Origin: Alphaproteobacteria bacterium
GTDB lineage: Bacteria; Pseudomonadota; Alphaproteobacteria; Geminicoccales; Geminicoccaceae
DNA: 64,000 nucleotides
Assembly: GCA_026990035.1 (NCBI GenBank)
Contig: JALSIM010000026.1
Span: forward strand, 1-64,000
Direction of reading: 5' to 3'
Both the position numbers and the translations under genes were made by a program. A model generated the notes under the pieces. It was not told where the DNA came from, made no database searches, and worked only from the letters and a program-made list of their open reading frames with translations. This document shows, in pieces, positions 1 to 9,303 of the stretch. Positions within the stretch are counted from its first letter, which is position 1. Every line of letters starts with the position of its first letter.

Positions 1-43
1 CAAGCCGCTGCTCGAAATCCCAGAACCCGCGCTGCCCCGCCAT
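1..43 (-). CDS. Transposase N-terminus, IS5-like, cut by the window edge
   Basis: Reading leftward from an ATG at position 43 gives M-A-G-Q-R-G-F-W-D-F-E-Q-R-L, which matches the typical start of IS5-family transposases (M-x-G-x-x-G-F-W-D-x-E-x-R-L). Only 14 codons are visible, so the family call rests on this short match. It implies that an insertion sequence lies immediately left of the window with its 5' end inside it. I could not identify the terminal inverted repeat with confidence. Confidence 0.45.
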   Translation of the reverse strand, partial: MAGQRGFWDFEQRL

Positions 44-504
44 GCCCACACCTCCGGCGATTCATCTGTCCCTACCGACAGAGTGAATCGCATTCCGCCT
101 GAAATGGCCAGTTTCCGGGGGTGTCCACCTGGAATGCGGTCACAACTGATCTTCAAAGGGTCTACATAGGGTCGCCTGTTTGCCGCTAGTCCGGGAGATG
201 TGCAACTGTAGGTAGTTGTTCGGTGGCGCGACCTGCGACACGCTTGCCAAGCTGGCCCATCATATTAGGACGTGCCACCTACCTGTAACGTCTCGCCTTA
301 TCTGTCGCGCCACACTCAGACCGTTCAAAGCGTCCTCGTTCTCGCCCGGCTCATCTGATCCTTCGGCCGCCTGTGCATTCTCAGGCGGCCTTTTGTCGCA
401 CCCCTTGGCACTCACGAGTTCGAGGGCCGGGCCTCGAAAGGAAGTGCAGGTGCCAAATCGGTGCCACACAAAGACGGTTCGATCGGTTAAGTCTTTGATT
501 CCCT
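44..504. other. Gene-free stretch between an IS-like start and tRNA-Lys
   Basis: No credible gene is seen in this stretch of about 460 bp. The only longer open frames are low-complexity readings without a plausible start or domain. It contains an 8-bp inverted repeat (CGCATTCC at 89-96 and GGAATGCG at 131-138), which may belong to the IS end, and a strong hairpin with a T-run at 365-394. The base composition looks less GC-rich than the flanking genes. That fits an insertion boundary next to the tRNA 3' end, but no duplicated tRNA tail is visible to prove integration. Confidence 0.5.
365..394 (+). terminator. Rho-independent terminator
   Basis: A perfect 9-bp stem (GGCCGCCTG / CAGGCGGCC) with an 8-nt loop is followed at once by TTTT. 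The T-run is on the plus strand, so it would stop transcription arriving from the left edge of the window rather than the leftward tRNA-Lys transcript. Confidence 0.7.
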
Positions 505-580
<76 letters not shown>

Positions 581-639
581 GCAAAGCGCCCTCCATCTAG
601 GCGCCGCGGCGAAGAGCGTCAAGCCGCCAGAGGAGCGCC

Positions 640-2226
640 TCAGAGACCGAGGGCGATGCCGTCCTTCCTGGGATCCGAGCCACCCACCAGCACCCCGCGG
701 CGATGGTCGACCAGAATGCACTGCCCGCCGCCGAGCGGCTCCTCGGCCTCGAGGACATGGTGCCCCCTGGCGGCCAGCGCCTCGCGCACCTCGGGCGCCA
801 CCCCACGCTCGACCAGGAGATCCCCCGGATAGGCCATGACCCGCGGCGAATCGAGCGCTTCCTGCGGATCCATCCCGTAGTCCAGGAGATTGGTCAGCAG
901 CCGCACCTGCCCCACCGGCTGGTAGTCGGCGCCCATCACCCCGAAACAGGCCCAGAGCTCGCCGCCCCGGAAGGCGAGACCGGGGATGATCGTGTGCATG
1001 GGACGCTTGTGCGGGGCGATCGCGTTGGGATGCTCGGGATCGAGAACGAAGGCGCGGCCCCGGCAGTGGAACAGGATCCCGGTGTCCGGACAGACGATGC
1101 CGGAGCCGAAACCGTCGTAGAGGGAATTGATGAAGGAGCAGGCGTTCCGTTCGCCGTCCACCACCGCGATGTAGACGGTATCGCCCGCATCCCGGAACAG
1201 CGGCGGCGGCAGCCCGGCGAGGGCCCGGCCGGGATCGATCAGCCGCCGCAGGCGGGCGGCGTAGGCCTTGTCCAGCAGTTCCCGCACCGGGACCCGCGCT
1301 CGACGGGGATCGGCGAGGAAGGCGTCGCGATCGCGGAAGGCGAGGCGGGTCGCCTCGGCCTCGAGATGGAAGCGTTCGGCCCCGTGCGGATCGAGGGACG
1401 CGAGATCGAAATCCTCGAGAATGTTGAGCATCAGCAGAGCGATCAGCCCCTGCCCGTTGGGCGGGCATTGATAGATCCGCAGATCGCGGTAGGTGCCGTG
1501 CACCGGCTCCACGAATTCGGCCGCGAAGCCGGCGAAGTCGGCGAGCTCGTGCAGCCCCCCCAGAGCCTTCAGACTGGCGACCATGCGGGTCGCGAGCTCG
1601 CCGCGGTAGAAGACCTCGGCGCCCCTCTCGGCGATCCGCTCCAAGGTCCGCGCGAGCGCCGGAAAACGCATCACCCGCCCGCATTCCGGCGCCCGTCCCC
1701 CGGGCAAGTAGATGCGGCGGGCCGCTTCGTTGCCGAGCAGCCGCTTCCGTCCCCGGGCCCAGTCGAAGGCGACCCGCGGCGTCACCGGAAAGCCCGCGGC
1801 CGCGGCTTCCACCGCCGGAGCCAGCACGGTGGCGAGCCCGAGTCTCCCGTGCTCGCGCAGCAGCAGCTCCCAGGCGGCGACCGCCCCCGGCACGGTGACG
1901 CTGTGGACACTGTCGGCGGGGAGGCGTTCGAATCCCAGATCCCGCAGCCGCTCGACGGTGGCCGCCGCCGGCGCCCAGCCGGAGCCGTTGATCGCGACGA
2001 CGCCACCCGAAGCCGGGGCGAAAAGAGCGAAGCAGTCGCCGCCGATGCCCGTCGATTGCGGTTCCACCACCGCCTGCACGGCCGCCGCGGCGACCGCCGC
2101 ATCGACGGCATTGCCACCGGCCCGCAGCATGTCGAGGGCGGCCATGGTCGCCGCGGGGTGCGAGGTGGCGGCCATGCCCCCGCGCGCATAGGCGGTGGAG
2201 CGGCCGGGAAGCTGGAAATCACGCAT
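640..2226 (-). CDS. ggt: Gamma-glutamyltransferase family protein
   Basis: This 528-residue Ntn-hydrolase-type enzyme would transfer or hydrolyse gamma-glutamyl groups of glutathione-like substrates. The start ATG at 2226 is preceded by GGAGGAGGTGCCG. The N-terminal half carries the family pattern around residues 35-65 (A-G-G-N-A-V-D-A-A-V-A and Q-S-T-G-I-G-G). The self-processing and catalytic threonine is expected at Thr350 in G-D-T-V-Y-I-A-V-V-D, followed by S-L-Y-D-G-F-G-S-G. No signal peptide is evident, so it resembles the cytoplasmic YwrD-like branch rather than periplasmic GGT. It lies 58 bp downstream of rlmH on the same strand and may be the last gene of that operon. Exact substrate unknown. 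Confidence 0.88.
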   Translation of the reverse strand: MRDFQLPGRSTAYARGGMAATSHPAATMAALDMLRAGGNAVDAAVAAAAVQAVVEPQSTGIGGDCFALFAPASGGVVAINGSGWAPAAATVERLRDLGFERLPADSVHSVTVPGAVAAWELLLREHGRLGLATVLAPAVEAAAAGFPVTPRVAFDWARGRKRLLGNEAARRIYLPGGRAPECGRVMRFPALARTLERIAERGAEVFYRGELATRMVASLKALGGLHELADFAGFAAEFVEPVHGTYRDLRIYQCPPNGQGLIALLMLNILEDFDLASLDPHGAERFHLEAEATRLAFRDRDAFLADPRRARVPVRELLDKAYAARLRRLIDPGRALAGLPPPLFRDAGDTVYIAVVDGERNACSFINSLYDGFGSGIVCPDTGILFHCRGRAFVLDPEHPNAIAPHKRPMHTIIPGLAFRGGELWACFGVMGADYQPVGQVRLLTNLLDYGMDPQEALDSPRVMAYPGDLLVERGVAPEVREALAARGHHVLEAEEPLGGGQCILVDHRRGVLVGGSDPRKDGIALGL

Positions 2227-2284
2227 CGGCACCTCCTCCCGGGAATCCTCCTCCAGGGCGAAGCGACCACCGCCGCCGGCCCGC

Positions 2285-2740
2285 TCAGCCACCACGATGA
2301 TAGGGATGGCGCCGGGAAATGGTCCAGGCCCGGAAGAGCTGTTCGACGAGCATCGCCCGGACGAGGAGATGGGGCCAGACCATGGGCCCCAGCGACAGCA
2401 CCCAGTCGGCCCGCGCCAGGAGGCGCTCGTCGAGCCCTTCGGCACCGCCGATCACGAACAGGACCGGGCTCCGGCGGGAAAGCTCCTCGAGGCGGGCGGC
2501 GAAGGCCTCGCTGGACGCCGCCTCGCCGCGACTGTCGAGGGTGATCACGGCGGCCTGCGAGGGAATGGCGGCGAGCAGGCGATCGCCTTCGGCGCGCCTG
2601 CGCCGTCTCGGATCGAACCGACCCCGGAGCTCGATCTCCCGGAGATTCACCCGCCAGGGCAGACGTTCGAGATACCGGGCGACGAGGGCGTCGACGGCCG
2701 GATCGCGGCTGCGACCCACGGCCAGGATCTCGATCCGCAA
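2285..2740 (-). CDS. rlmH: 23S rRNA (pseudouridine1915-N3)-methyltransferase RlmH
   Basis: RlmH is a SPOUT-class, SAM-dependent enzyme that methylates pseudouridine 1915 in helix 69 of 23S rRNA, acting on assembled ribosomes. At 151 residues it has the usual family length. Visible hallmarks are the knot-forming F-V-I-G-G-A-E-G-L (about 95-103), L-S-L-G-P-M-V-W-P-H (115-124) and the C-terminal H-P-Y-H-R (145-149). It follows rsfS by 6 bp, the conserved alphaproteobacterial order nadD-rsfS-rlmH. Confidence 0.95.
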   Translation of the reverse strand: MRIEILAVGRSRDPAVDALVARYLERLPWRVNLREIELRGRFDPRRRRRAEGDRLLAAIPSQAAVITLDSRGEAASSEAFAARLEELSRRSPVLFVIGGAEGLDERLLARADWVLSLGPMVWPHLLVRAMLVEQLFRAWTISRRHPYHRGG

Positions 2741-2746
2741 GCCACC

Positions 2747-3136
2747 TCAGCGCGCGGCCCGGGTGGCGAGCCGCTGCGGTGGCGCCACCGACCAGAGCCG
2801 CTCGAGGTCGTAGAGAGCACGCGTCTCGGCGCGAAACAGATGCACGATCACATCGCCGGCATCCAGCAGGACCCAGCTCGCTTCTTCCAGTCCCTCCGCC
2901 TCGACGGCGCCGAGACCGGCCTTCTTCAGCCGCTCGCGGAGCTTTTCGGCCATCGTCAGCAGATGCCGTCTGGAGGTGCCGGTGGCGACCACCATGAAAT
3001 CGGCGAGCGTGGTCTTGCCCTGCAACTCGATGACCGCGACATCGATGGCCTTGTCGGCGTCGAGACCGTCGAGAACGATCCGGAGCAGATCCCGCGGAGC
3101 GGCGGACGATCTTCCGTCGGCCGTTATGGCTTTCAC
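2747..3136 (-). CDS. rsfS: Ribosome silencing factor RsfS
   Basis: RsfS (Iojap/DUF143 family) binds ribosomal protein L14 and blocks joining of the ribosomal subunits during starvation. I chose the GTG at 3136, which overlaps the nadD stop as GTGA and gives 129 residues, close to the family norm. A longer frame back to 3223 would overlap nadD by 91 bp and adds a Gly/Pro-rich leader without family similarity. The core includes A-D-F-M-V-V-A-T-G-T-S-x-R-H, and later the W-V-L-L-D-A-G-D-V-I-V-H-L-F signature followed by Y-D-L-E-R-L-W. Confidence 0.93.
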   Translation of the reverse strand: MKAITADGRSSAAPRDLLRIVLDGLDADKAIDVAVIELQGKTTLADFMVVATGTSRRHLLTMAEKLRERLKKAGLGAVEAEGLEEASWVLLDAGDVIVHLFRAETRALYDLERLWSVAPPQRLATRAAR

Positions 3137-3807
3137 TCCCCGTGCGCGTCCTGCGGCCACGCTCCCGCCCGGCGGATGGCCGTGGCCGATGCGGGATGTG
3201 GGCGCAGGCGCATGAACACCCAACGCGGCGGTGTCAGATCGACGAGCTCACATGCCCGTTCCTCCGCCAGCCGCGCCCCGGCGAAACAGTGTGCGGCCTG
3301 TCCCGCCAGCGCACCATAAGAATAGGATCTCCGCTCGAACACGGCAATGGGCACCAGTTGGAAGATCCGCCGCCAGCGCCGCCAGCCCGGAAACTGGGCC
3401 AGATTGTCGGCCCCGATCAGCCAGACGAAACGGTGGCCGGGAAGACGGACCAGCCGTTCGAGGGTCTCCACCGTGTAGCGGGTGCCGAGACGCGCTTCGA
3501 GATCGAGGACCCGGATCCGGGGATGACGAACGAGCCGACGCGCGGTCTCCATCCGCCGTTCCAGGGGAGCCATCTCGGCCGGCGGTTTGAGGGGGTTCTG
3601 TGGCGACACCAGCCACCAGATCTCGTCCAGTCGAAGACGCCGGAGAGCCTGGATGCTGACATGGAGGTGACCCTCGTGGGCGGGATTGAAGGAGCCGCCG
3701 AGAAGACCGATTCGACGGTGTGCGGTGGCCGCTTCCGGTTCCCGTTCCGGCAACGCGATCCACAGCCGCCCGCGGGGCGGCCGTCGCGGCCGGCTGAGGG
3801 CGCTCAC
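3133..3807 (-). CDS. nadD: Nicotinate-nucleotide adenylyltransferase NadD
   Basis: NadD converts nicotinate mononucleotide and ATP to deamido-NAD in NAD synthesis. The 224-residue product has the nucleotidyltransferase signature G-G-S-F-N-P-A-H-E-G-H-L-H at about 37-49, W-L-I-G-A-D-N-L in the middle, and S-A-T-A-I-R near the C-terminus, equivalent to the usual S-S-T-x-I-R. The GTG start at 3807 has GGAG about 9 bp upstream. It adds some 30 residues before the conserved core, so a downstream start cannot be excluded. It is first in the nadD-rsfS-rlmH operon and is divergent from the sulfotransferase-like gene. Confidence 0.95.
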   Translation of the reverse strand: MSALSRPRRPPRGRLWIALPEREPEAATAHRRIGLLGGSFNPAHEGHLHVSIQALRRLRLDEIWWLVSPQNPLKPPAEMAPLERRMETARRLVRHPRIRVLDLEARLGTRYTVETLERLVRLPGHRFVWLIGADNLAQFPGWRRWRRIFQLVPIAVFERRSYSYGALAGQAAHCFAGARLAEERACELVDLTPPRWVFMRLRPHPASATAIRRAGAWPQDAHGE

Positions 3808-3841
3808 CGCCGGATCTCCGACATCGACACATTCGATCCCG

Positions 3842-3857
3842 TTAAGCGTCCGTTAAC
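3842..3857 (+). promoter_or_regulatory. CtrA-type box TTAA-N7-TTAAC
   Basis: The sequence TTAAGCGTCCGTTAAC matches the full CtrA consensus TTAA-N7-TTAAC. It lies in the divergent gap between nadD (start 3807, leftward) and the sulfotransferase-like gene (start 3905). TTAA is very rare in this GC-rich window, so two copies at the exact spacing are notable. Binding by CtrA is inferred, not shown. Confidence 0.5.
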
Positions 3858-3904
3858 CATGCCGCGCCATAGTTGAAGCGACGACAGTTTCGGCGGACCA
3901 TCGC

Positions 3905-4780
3905 ATGGACATCCCCCCGGAAGCCGGCCGAACCAGCAAACCACGGCTGCGCATGCTCCACAACCTGGCCCGCAGCGGCGGCACGGTGATCGGCCGCTGC
4001 CTCGCCTGCATGGAAGGGGTGGCGCTGCTCAGCGAAATCCATCCGCGCGGCACCCACATCTTCAATCCCCTCGGCCAGGCCAGGGACTGGTTCGGTCTGC
4101 CGGAGCCGCGTGACATCCTGAAACTGGGCGAGGCCGGGCCGATCCCGTTCGACGAGGCGATCGCCCTGATCGACCGCCGGCTGCGGGAGCGGGGGCTGCG
4201 GCTCGTGCTGCGCGACTGGTCGCAGCTCGATTTCATGGGAGCGCCGGTGGTCGCCGATCCACCGGGGCATTCGCTGCTCGCGACGGCGCTGGAGCCCCGC
4301 TTCGAGCTGCTCCGCTTCGCCACCGTCCGCCACCCCTTCGACCAGTGGCTGAGCTGCCGCGAGCTCCCCTCGATCGCCGAGCTGCCGGTCGACCGTTTCA
4401 TGCGCGGCTGCCGGCGGTTCGCCGAGCTCGCCCGGGAGACCGGGTTCCTGCGCTACGAGGATTTCTGCACCGATCCGACCGCCGCCATGCGCCGCATCTG
4501 CGACGCCCTCGATCTCCCCTTCGATCCGACCTTCCTCGACAAGCAGGCGAGCTGGACGCGGATCACCGGCGATTCGCCGGACTACGGCCGCGGCGACGGC
4601 GTCGTCCGACGGCTGGAACGCCGCCCCTTCGACCCCGCCGAGCTCGCCCGGATCGAACGCATCCCCGACTACCGCGCTACTCTGGAGCTCCTGGGTTACG
4701 CACCGGTGGAACCACGGAGTACCCGCACCGCGTCCCCTATTTCGGGCGGGTCTGACCGCTGCCCCGCACCACGTATTTGA
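3905..4780 (+). CDS. Sulfotransferase-like P-loop protein
   Basis: The 291-residue protein resembles PAPS-dependent sulfotransferases. An N-terminal strand-loop segment at about 17-35 ([14 protein letters not shown]) fits the 5'-phosphosulfate-binding loop. [11 protein letters not shown] at about 141-151 fits the 3'-phosphate-binding motif. A segment [10 protein letters not shown] (about 182-191) is typical of the family. The acceptor is unknown. It is transcribed against its neighbours, and its last 44 bp overlap the proA 3' end, so it looks like an insertion into the conserved proA-nadD neighbourhood. No strong ribosome binding site precedes the ATG. Confidence 0.7.
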   Translation: MDIPPEAGRTSKPRLRMLHNLARSGGTVIGRCLACMEGVALLSEIHPRGTHIFNPLGQARDWFGLPEPRDILKLGEAGPIPFDEAIALIDRRLRERGLRLVLRDWSQLDFMGAPVVADPPGHSLLATALEPRFELLRFATVRHPFDQWLSCRELPSIAELPVDRFMRGCRRFAELARETGFLRYEDFCTDPTAAMRRICDALDLPFDPTFLDKQASWTRITGDSPDYGRGDGVVRRLERRPFDPAELARIERIPDYRATLELLGYAPVEPRSTRTASPISGGSDRCPAPRI

Positions 4781-6014
4781 AAGTCGTGAGCTGCTCGACG
4801 CCGACCGGACCGCGGGCGTGCAGCCGGCCGGTGGAAATGCCGATCTCCGCCCCCATTCCGAACTCGCCCCCGTCGGCGAACTGGGTCGAGGCGTTGTGCA
4901 TGACGATGGCGCTGTCGACCTCGGCCAGGAAACGCTCCGCCGCCTCCCGGTCGCCGGTGACGATGCTGTCGGTATGATGCGAGCCGTAGGCGTTGACATG
5001 GGCGATGGCTTCCTCCAGCCCGCCCACCAGCTTCACCGACAGGATGGCATCCAGATATTCGGTCCGCCAATCCTCTTCGGTGGCCGGTACCGCCCGCGGT
5101 TCGAGCCGGCAGACCTCCGCGTCACCGCGGATCTCGCAGCCCGCCGCGATCAGCGCCTCGAGAACCGGCGGCAGGATGCGGTCGGCCACGGCACGGTCGC
5201 AGAGCAGGGTTTCGGCGGCGCCGCAGATCCCCGTCCGACGCATCTTGGCGTTGAGCGCGATCTCCACGGCCATCGCCGGATCGGCCGCCTCGTGGAGATA
5301 GAGGTGACAGAGGCCGTCGAGATGGGCGAGGACCGGAATCCGGCTCTCGGCATAGACCCGCTCGATCAGCGAACGGCCGCCGCGCGGGACGATGACGTCG
5401 ATGTGCTCGTGCATGCCGAGCATGATGCCGACCGCGGCGCGATCGGTGGTCGGCAGCGACTGCAGGGCGGCTTCCGGCAGACCGGCCTCGAGAATGCCTT
5501 CACGCAGACATTCGAGAATGGCCCGGCTGGAATGGAAGCTTTCCGAGCCACCACGCAGGATCGCCGCATTGCCGGCCTTGAGACAGAGGGCGCCGGCGTC
5601 GGCGGTGACATTGGGACGGCTTTCGTAAATGATGCCGACGACACCGAGTGGCACCCGTACCCGGGCGATGTCGAGCCCGTTGGGGCGTCGCCAGCGCGCG
5701 AGCTCGGTGCCGACCGGATCCTCCAGCCCGGCGATCGTCTCGAGACCGGCGGCCATGGCCTCGATGCGCCCCGGATCGAGCGCGAGGCGGTCGAGCATCG
5801 CTCCCGAAAGCCCCTTGCCGCGGGCCGCCTCCATGTCCCGGGCGTTGGCTTCGAGAATCTCCGCCCTGCGCGTCCGCAACGCCTGCGCCCCGGCCCGCAG
5901 GGCCCGGTCCTTGGCGGAGCGCGGAACGGTGGCCATCCGGCTCGCCGCCGCGCGGGCGGCGAGACCCAGGCGGGACATCCGATCCTGGAGGTCGGACAGT
6001 CGGGCAGTCGCCAT
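4737..6014 (-). CDS. proA: Glutamate-5-semialdehyde dehydrogenase (gamma-glutamyl phosphate reductase)
   Basis: ProA reduces gamma-glutamyl phosphate with NADPH, the second step of proline synthesis. The 425-residue protein has the family length. The catalytic cysteine is Cys264 in [12 protein letters not shown]. Other hallmarks are [14 protein letters not shown] (about 124-137) and the C-terminal [12 protein letters not shown]. The frame stays open far upstream, but ProA similarity begins at the ATG at 6014. proB, its usual partner, is not in the window. Upstream on the same strand is the agmatinase gene. Confidence 0.96.
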   Translation of the reverse strand: MATARLSDLQDRMSRLGLAARAAASRMATVPRSAKDRALRAGAQALRTRRAEILEANARDMEAARGKGLSGAMLDRLALDPGRIEAMAAGLETIAGLEDPVGTELARWRRPNGLDIARVRVPLGVVGIIYESRPNVTADAGALCLKAGNAAILRGGSESFHSSRAILECLREGILEAGLPEAALQSLPTTDRAAVGIMLGMHEHIDVIVPRGGRSLIERVYAESRIPVLAHLDGLCHLYLHEAADPAMAVEIALNAKMRRTGICGAAETLLCDRAVADRILPPVLEALIAAGCEIRGDAEVCRLEPRAVPATEEDWRTEYLDAILSVKLVGGLEEAIAHVNAYGSHHTDSIVTGDREAAERFLAEVDSAIVMHNASTQFADGGEFGMGAEIGISTGRLHARGPVGVEQLTTFKYVVRGSGQTRPK

Positions 6015-6106
6015 GACGGGGCCTCGAAGCGTTGGTCTCGGTTCACTCGCCCCGGGATATAGGGGATCCCGGCCGGGCGGGCGAGTCGCATTCGGGCGCT
6101 CGGGAA

Positions 6107-7078
6107 TCAGCCCGGCCGGTGACGGACCACCGAATCCGCGAGCACGCAGAGCAGTTCGAACATCAGGTTGACTCCGACCCAGGCGGTCATTCCGGAAGGA
6201 TCGAAGGGCGGGCTCACCTCCACGAGATCGGCGCCGATCAGCCGCAGTCCCTGCAGCCTGCGGATCATCCGCTGGGCCTGGTGGGTGCCGATGCCGCCGA
6301 TCTCCGGAGTGCCGGTGCCCGGTGCCTGGGAGGGATCGATGGCGTCGATGTCGAAACTCACGTAGCAGGGACGGTCGCCGACGATCGCCCGGGCCTCCTC
6401 CATGACGTCCTCGGGGCCGCGATCGACCAGCTCCTCGATCATCACGATGCGCACCCCGTGAGCCCGCGCCCATGCCACGTCCTCGCCGTCGTAGGCGGTG
6501 CCGCGGATTCCGATCTGGACCACGCGCGAAGTGTCGAGGAGGCCCTCTTCCGCGGCCCGCCGGAACGGCGTGCCGTGCGTGAAGCGGAAACCGCCGAAGT
6601 AGGAATCGTAGAAGTCGGTGTGGGCGTCGAAATGGATCATGGCCACCGGACCGGAGTCCCCGACCAGGCCGCGCAGCACGGGCAGGGAAATCAGATGGTC
6701 GCCGCCGGCGGTCAGCGGCAGGATGCCCCGGGCCCGCATCCCTTCGTAAAAGCCGGCGACACGGGCGAGGGTGTCGGCGACATCGGCGGGATTGACCGGG
6801 GCGTCGCCGAGATCGGCGCAGCGCGCCATGTGGAAGGGGCGGATGCCGGTGGCCTGGTTGAGCATCCGGATCATGGTCGAAAGATCGCGGAGCTGCCGCG
6901 GCCCGTGGCGGGCGCCGGCGCGGTTGGTGGTGCCCCCGTCCCAGGGCACGCCCACGAGACCGATCTCCACGCCCTCGGCTTCCTCGAGCGGCAGGTGCGG
7001 CAGCCGCATGAAGCTGGCGACACCGGCGAAGCGCGGCACGTCCATGCTCGATTGCGGCAGGAATTCCCGAGCGACCAT
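6107..7078 (-). CDS. speB: Agmatinase / ureohydrolase
   Basis: This manganese-dependent ureohydrolase releases urea from a guanidino compound. All metal ligands are visible: His128 in G-G-D-H, Asp151, His153 and Asp155 in F-D-A-H-T-D, and Asp243 and Asp245 in S-F-D-I-D-A-I-D-P. The length of 323 residues and S-F-D-I-D-A-I-D-P fit agmatinase (agmatine to putrescine), but guanidinobutyrase or another guanidino hydrolase is equally possible from sequence alone. The ATG at 7078 has GGGGAGGAGG just upstream. It lies 92 bp upstream of proA on the same strand. Confidence 0.88.
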   Translation of the reverse strand: MVAREFLPQSSMDVPRFAGVASFMRLPHLPLEEAEGVEIGLVGVPWDGGTTNRAGARHGPRQLRDLSTMIRMLNQATGIRPFHMARCADLGDAPVNPADVADTLARVAGFYEGMRARGILPLTAGGDHLISLPVLRGLVGDSGPVAMIHFDAHTDFYDSYFGGFRFTHGTPFRRAAEEGLLDTSRVVQIGIRGTAYDGEDVAWARAHGVRIVMIEELVDRGPEDVMEEARAIVGDRPCYVSFDIDAIDPSQAPGTGTPEIGGIGTHQAQRMIRRLQGLRLIGADLVEVSPPFDPSGMTAWVGVNLMFELLCVLADSVVRHRPG

Positions 7079-7151
7079 CTCCTCCTCCCCGTGAAACGGG
7101 GAGGATGGTGGGACAGAGCGCGGGCCGCGTCAAATCGGCGAGCGCACGCCC

Positions 7152-9140
7152 TCAGCTCACCACCGGCGCCTCTCCCTCCTGGAGCAGGCTGGCGAGGGAA
7201 GCGGCGGGCGGTGCCGCCACGTCGAACCCGGCGCCACCGTCGAGGACCCGGGCCGTGCCGCCCGATATGTCGAGGCGCAGATCGTCGAACTGCAGCACCT
7301 CGACCGCCTTGATGCGATCCCGGCCGGTATCGCCGTCCCCGGGATCGAGATCGTCGAGAATCCAGATCTTGCCGCGGCGGACCAGGGAATAGTCGGCGCT
7401 GTCCCCTGCGATCCGCACGACATCCCGGCCCTTGCCGCCGTGGACGCGATCGTCGCCGGGACCGGGATCCAAGAAATCGTCACCCGATCCGCCGTAGAGC
7501 CGATCGTCGCCGGGACCGCCGAACAGCCGGTCGGCGCCGCTCTTGCCGTACAGCCGATCCCTGCCCTCGCCACCCTCGAGCAGATCGTCGCCACGTTGCC
7601 CGTAGAGCCGATCCGCACCCTCGCCACCCCGCAGGACATCGTCGCCACGACCGCCGTAGAGCTTGTCGCGGCCGCTGCCGCCCTCCAGCAGATCGTCCCC
7701 GCCCTTGCCGTAGAGGCGATCGTTGCCGCCGTCACCGTCGAGGAGATCGTCGTATTTCGTGCCCCGCTTCTTCTCGGAACGCGCCGTCCCGACCCAGTCG
7801 ATCCCCCGCTCGTCGGGGCGCCAGTCGCCCGTCCCCGGTCCGACGTCGAGACGGACCACGGCACTCGCCCCGGCGCCGCCGGCGACCCGGAACTCGCCGG
7901 CGAGCAGACTGCCGAACCGGAGGGCGAGATCCGAGATCCCGTCGGCGTCGAGATCCACCGAAAGGAGCGAGCGACCTCCCGCGGCCCCGGTCGCGAGCTG
8001 ATCGTCGGTGAGCGCGACGCCGAGAAACTCGATCCGGTCCTCGATCGCGAAATCGAGGAGCAGATCCCCGGCCAGTCCTTCCGGCGTATCCACGAACAGA
8101 TCGGCCCCGGGACCACCCACCAGGGTATCGAAACCGCCACCGCCGCTGATGACGTCGTCGCCGGCACGCCCTTCCAGACGGTTGGCGAGATCGTTGCCGA
8201 TGATGCGGTCGTCGCCGCGACCGCCGATCGCGTTCTCGATCTCCGTACCGAAGGCGATCGCCACATTGTCCTCGGCCGTCCGGTTGCGTCCCGCCCCGTA
8301 GCTGCTGGCCCTTCCGATGCTGCTGTAGGCCCCCTCGCGCAGGTCGATCACCACGTCCAGACGCTGTCCGCCGGCGTCGATGGTATCGTTGCCCCCGGCA
8401 TCCCAGATGGTCCGGATCCGGGCCATCCCGTCGGGAAACCGGTAGACGTCGTCACCCGTCGCATAGGTGGTGTTCGCCCCGTAGAGGTTCTGGACCACCG
8501 CGATATCGTAGGGCATCGGTGTCAGGGGTTCCGCCTGGAGGCCGGCGTTGCCGGCATCGCGGCCGGTCCCCGGATGATCGCGGTAGGACATGATGGTGAC
8601 GCCGCGATGGTCGAGATCCGGGGGCAAGGTAGCCGCACCGGCGAACGGATGGCCGAGGCCGAGGGCGTGGCCGAGCTCGTGCATGGCGGCCAGATTGCCG
8701 AAGGTGCCGGGTTCCAGGTTCGTGGTGTTGCGGTCGGCCGAGTTGAGCCAGATCTCGGCGCGGAGGATCCGGTCCCGGGCATCCGGCACCACCCAGGTGA
8801 CGGCGCTGAGCCCCGAACCGTCGGGAAAGTCCGAGTAGCCGATGCGCAGATCGGCCTGTCCGGGATCGCTCCCGCTGTAGGGGACGAAATCGACGGCCGC
8901 GACCGCCTCCCACTGTGCGATGGCCGCCTCGAATCCGCTTCGCTGCACGGCATCGAGAGAGGAGATCGAAGGCGACGGGGCGAACTGGGTCGGCGCCCGA
9001 TCGGCGGGGCCGACGAAGCTGTAGGTGATGGTGGTGCGGCCCCAGTGCAGCGGTCCGCCGCCCCAGCCGGTCCAGCTCAACGCCTGGATGACATCGGGTC
9101 CCGGAGGATCGAGAACGAGACCCCCCTCCGTGTGCCGCAT
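7152..9140 (-). CDS. Serralysin-like M10 metalloprotease with RTX repeats
   Basis: The 662-residue secreted zinc protease has the catalytic site H-E-L-G-H-A-L-G-L-G-H-P at 154-165 and the Met-turn I-M-S-Y-R-D at about 183-188. This is followed by the serralysin C-terminal linker, which begins near P-Y-D-I-A-V-V-Q-N-L-Y-G. Glycine-rich calcium-binding nonapeptides occur in two blocks: a short one near 310-340 and a long one near 460-575 (G-G-x-G-x-D-x-L type). There is no N-terminal signal peptide, as expected for type I secretion. The ABC exporter genes are not adjacent. The gene ends 73 bp upstream of the agmatinase gene on the same strand and is divergent from the radical SAM gene. Confidence 0.9.
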   Translation of the reverse strand: MRHTEGGLVLDPPGPDVIQALSWTGWGGGPLHWGRTTITYSFVGPADRAPTQFAPSPSISSLDAVQRSGFEAAIAQWEAVAAVDFVPYSGSDPGQADLRIGYSDFPDGSGLSAVTWVVPDARDRILRAEIWLNSADRNTTNLEPGTFGNLAAMHELGHALGLGHPFAGAATLPPDLDHRGVTIMSYRDHPGTGRDAGNAGLQAEPLTPMPYDIAVVQNLYGANTTYATGDDVYRFPDGMARIRTIWDAGGNDTIDAGGQRLDVVIDLREGAYSSIGRASSYGAGRNRTAEDNVAIAFGTEIENAIGGRGDDRIIGNDLANRLEGRAGDDVISGGGGFDTLVGGPGADLFVDTPEGLAGDLLLDFAIEDRIEFLGVALTDDQLATGAAGGRSLLSVDLDADGISDLALRFGSLLAGEFRVAGGAGASAVVRLDVGPGTGDWRPDERGIDWVGTARSEKKRGTKYDDLLDGDGGNDRLYGKGGDDLLEGGSGRDKLYGGRGDDVLRGGEGADRLYGQRGDDLLEGGEGRDRLYGKSGADRLFGGPGDDRLYGGSGDDFLDPGPGDDRVHGGKGRDVVRIAGDSADYSLVRRGKIWILDDLDPGDGDTGRDRIKAVEVLQFDDLRLDISGGTARVLDGGAGFDVAAPPAASLASLLQEGEAPVVS
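7417..7761 (-). repeat. DNA repeats encoding the main RTX block
   Basis: About a dozen 27-bp units encode G-G-x-G-D-D-x-L-Y-like nonapeptides in tandem. The coding strand repeats blocks such as CGGCTCTACGGC and GGCGACGATCTGCTC, with synonymous drift. These repeats can recombine or be mis-assembled, so copy number may vary between strains. Confidence 0.85.
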
Positions 9141-9303
9141 GATCGCCCCCTTCGCCAGTTACTCAGCGCTCGAAACCGATACACACAACTATCGCGCGAA
9201 CCGCCATGGCGGTCAATGCCGGGTTGCCCGACCCACCGGCGCGCCGCCGCGGCTTGTGCCCGAGCCGACCGGGGGTATGCTGGCGATCGGCGGAGGAAGC
9301 GGC

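Noticed and set aside
7417-7761. Regular 27-bp repeats that might look like a CRISPR array
   Set aside because: They are in frame and encode calcium-binding nonapeptides without unique spacers.
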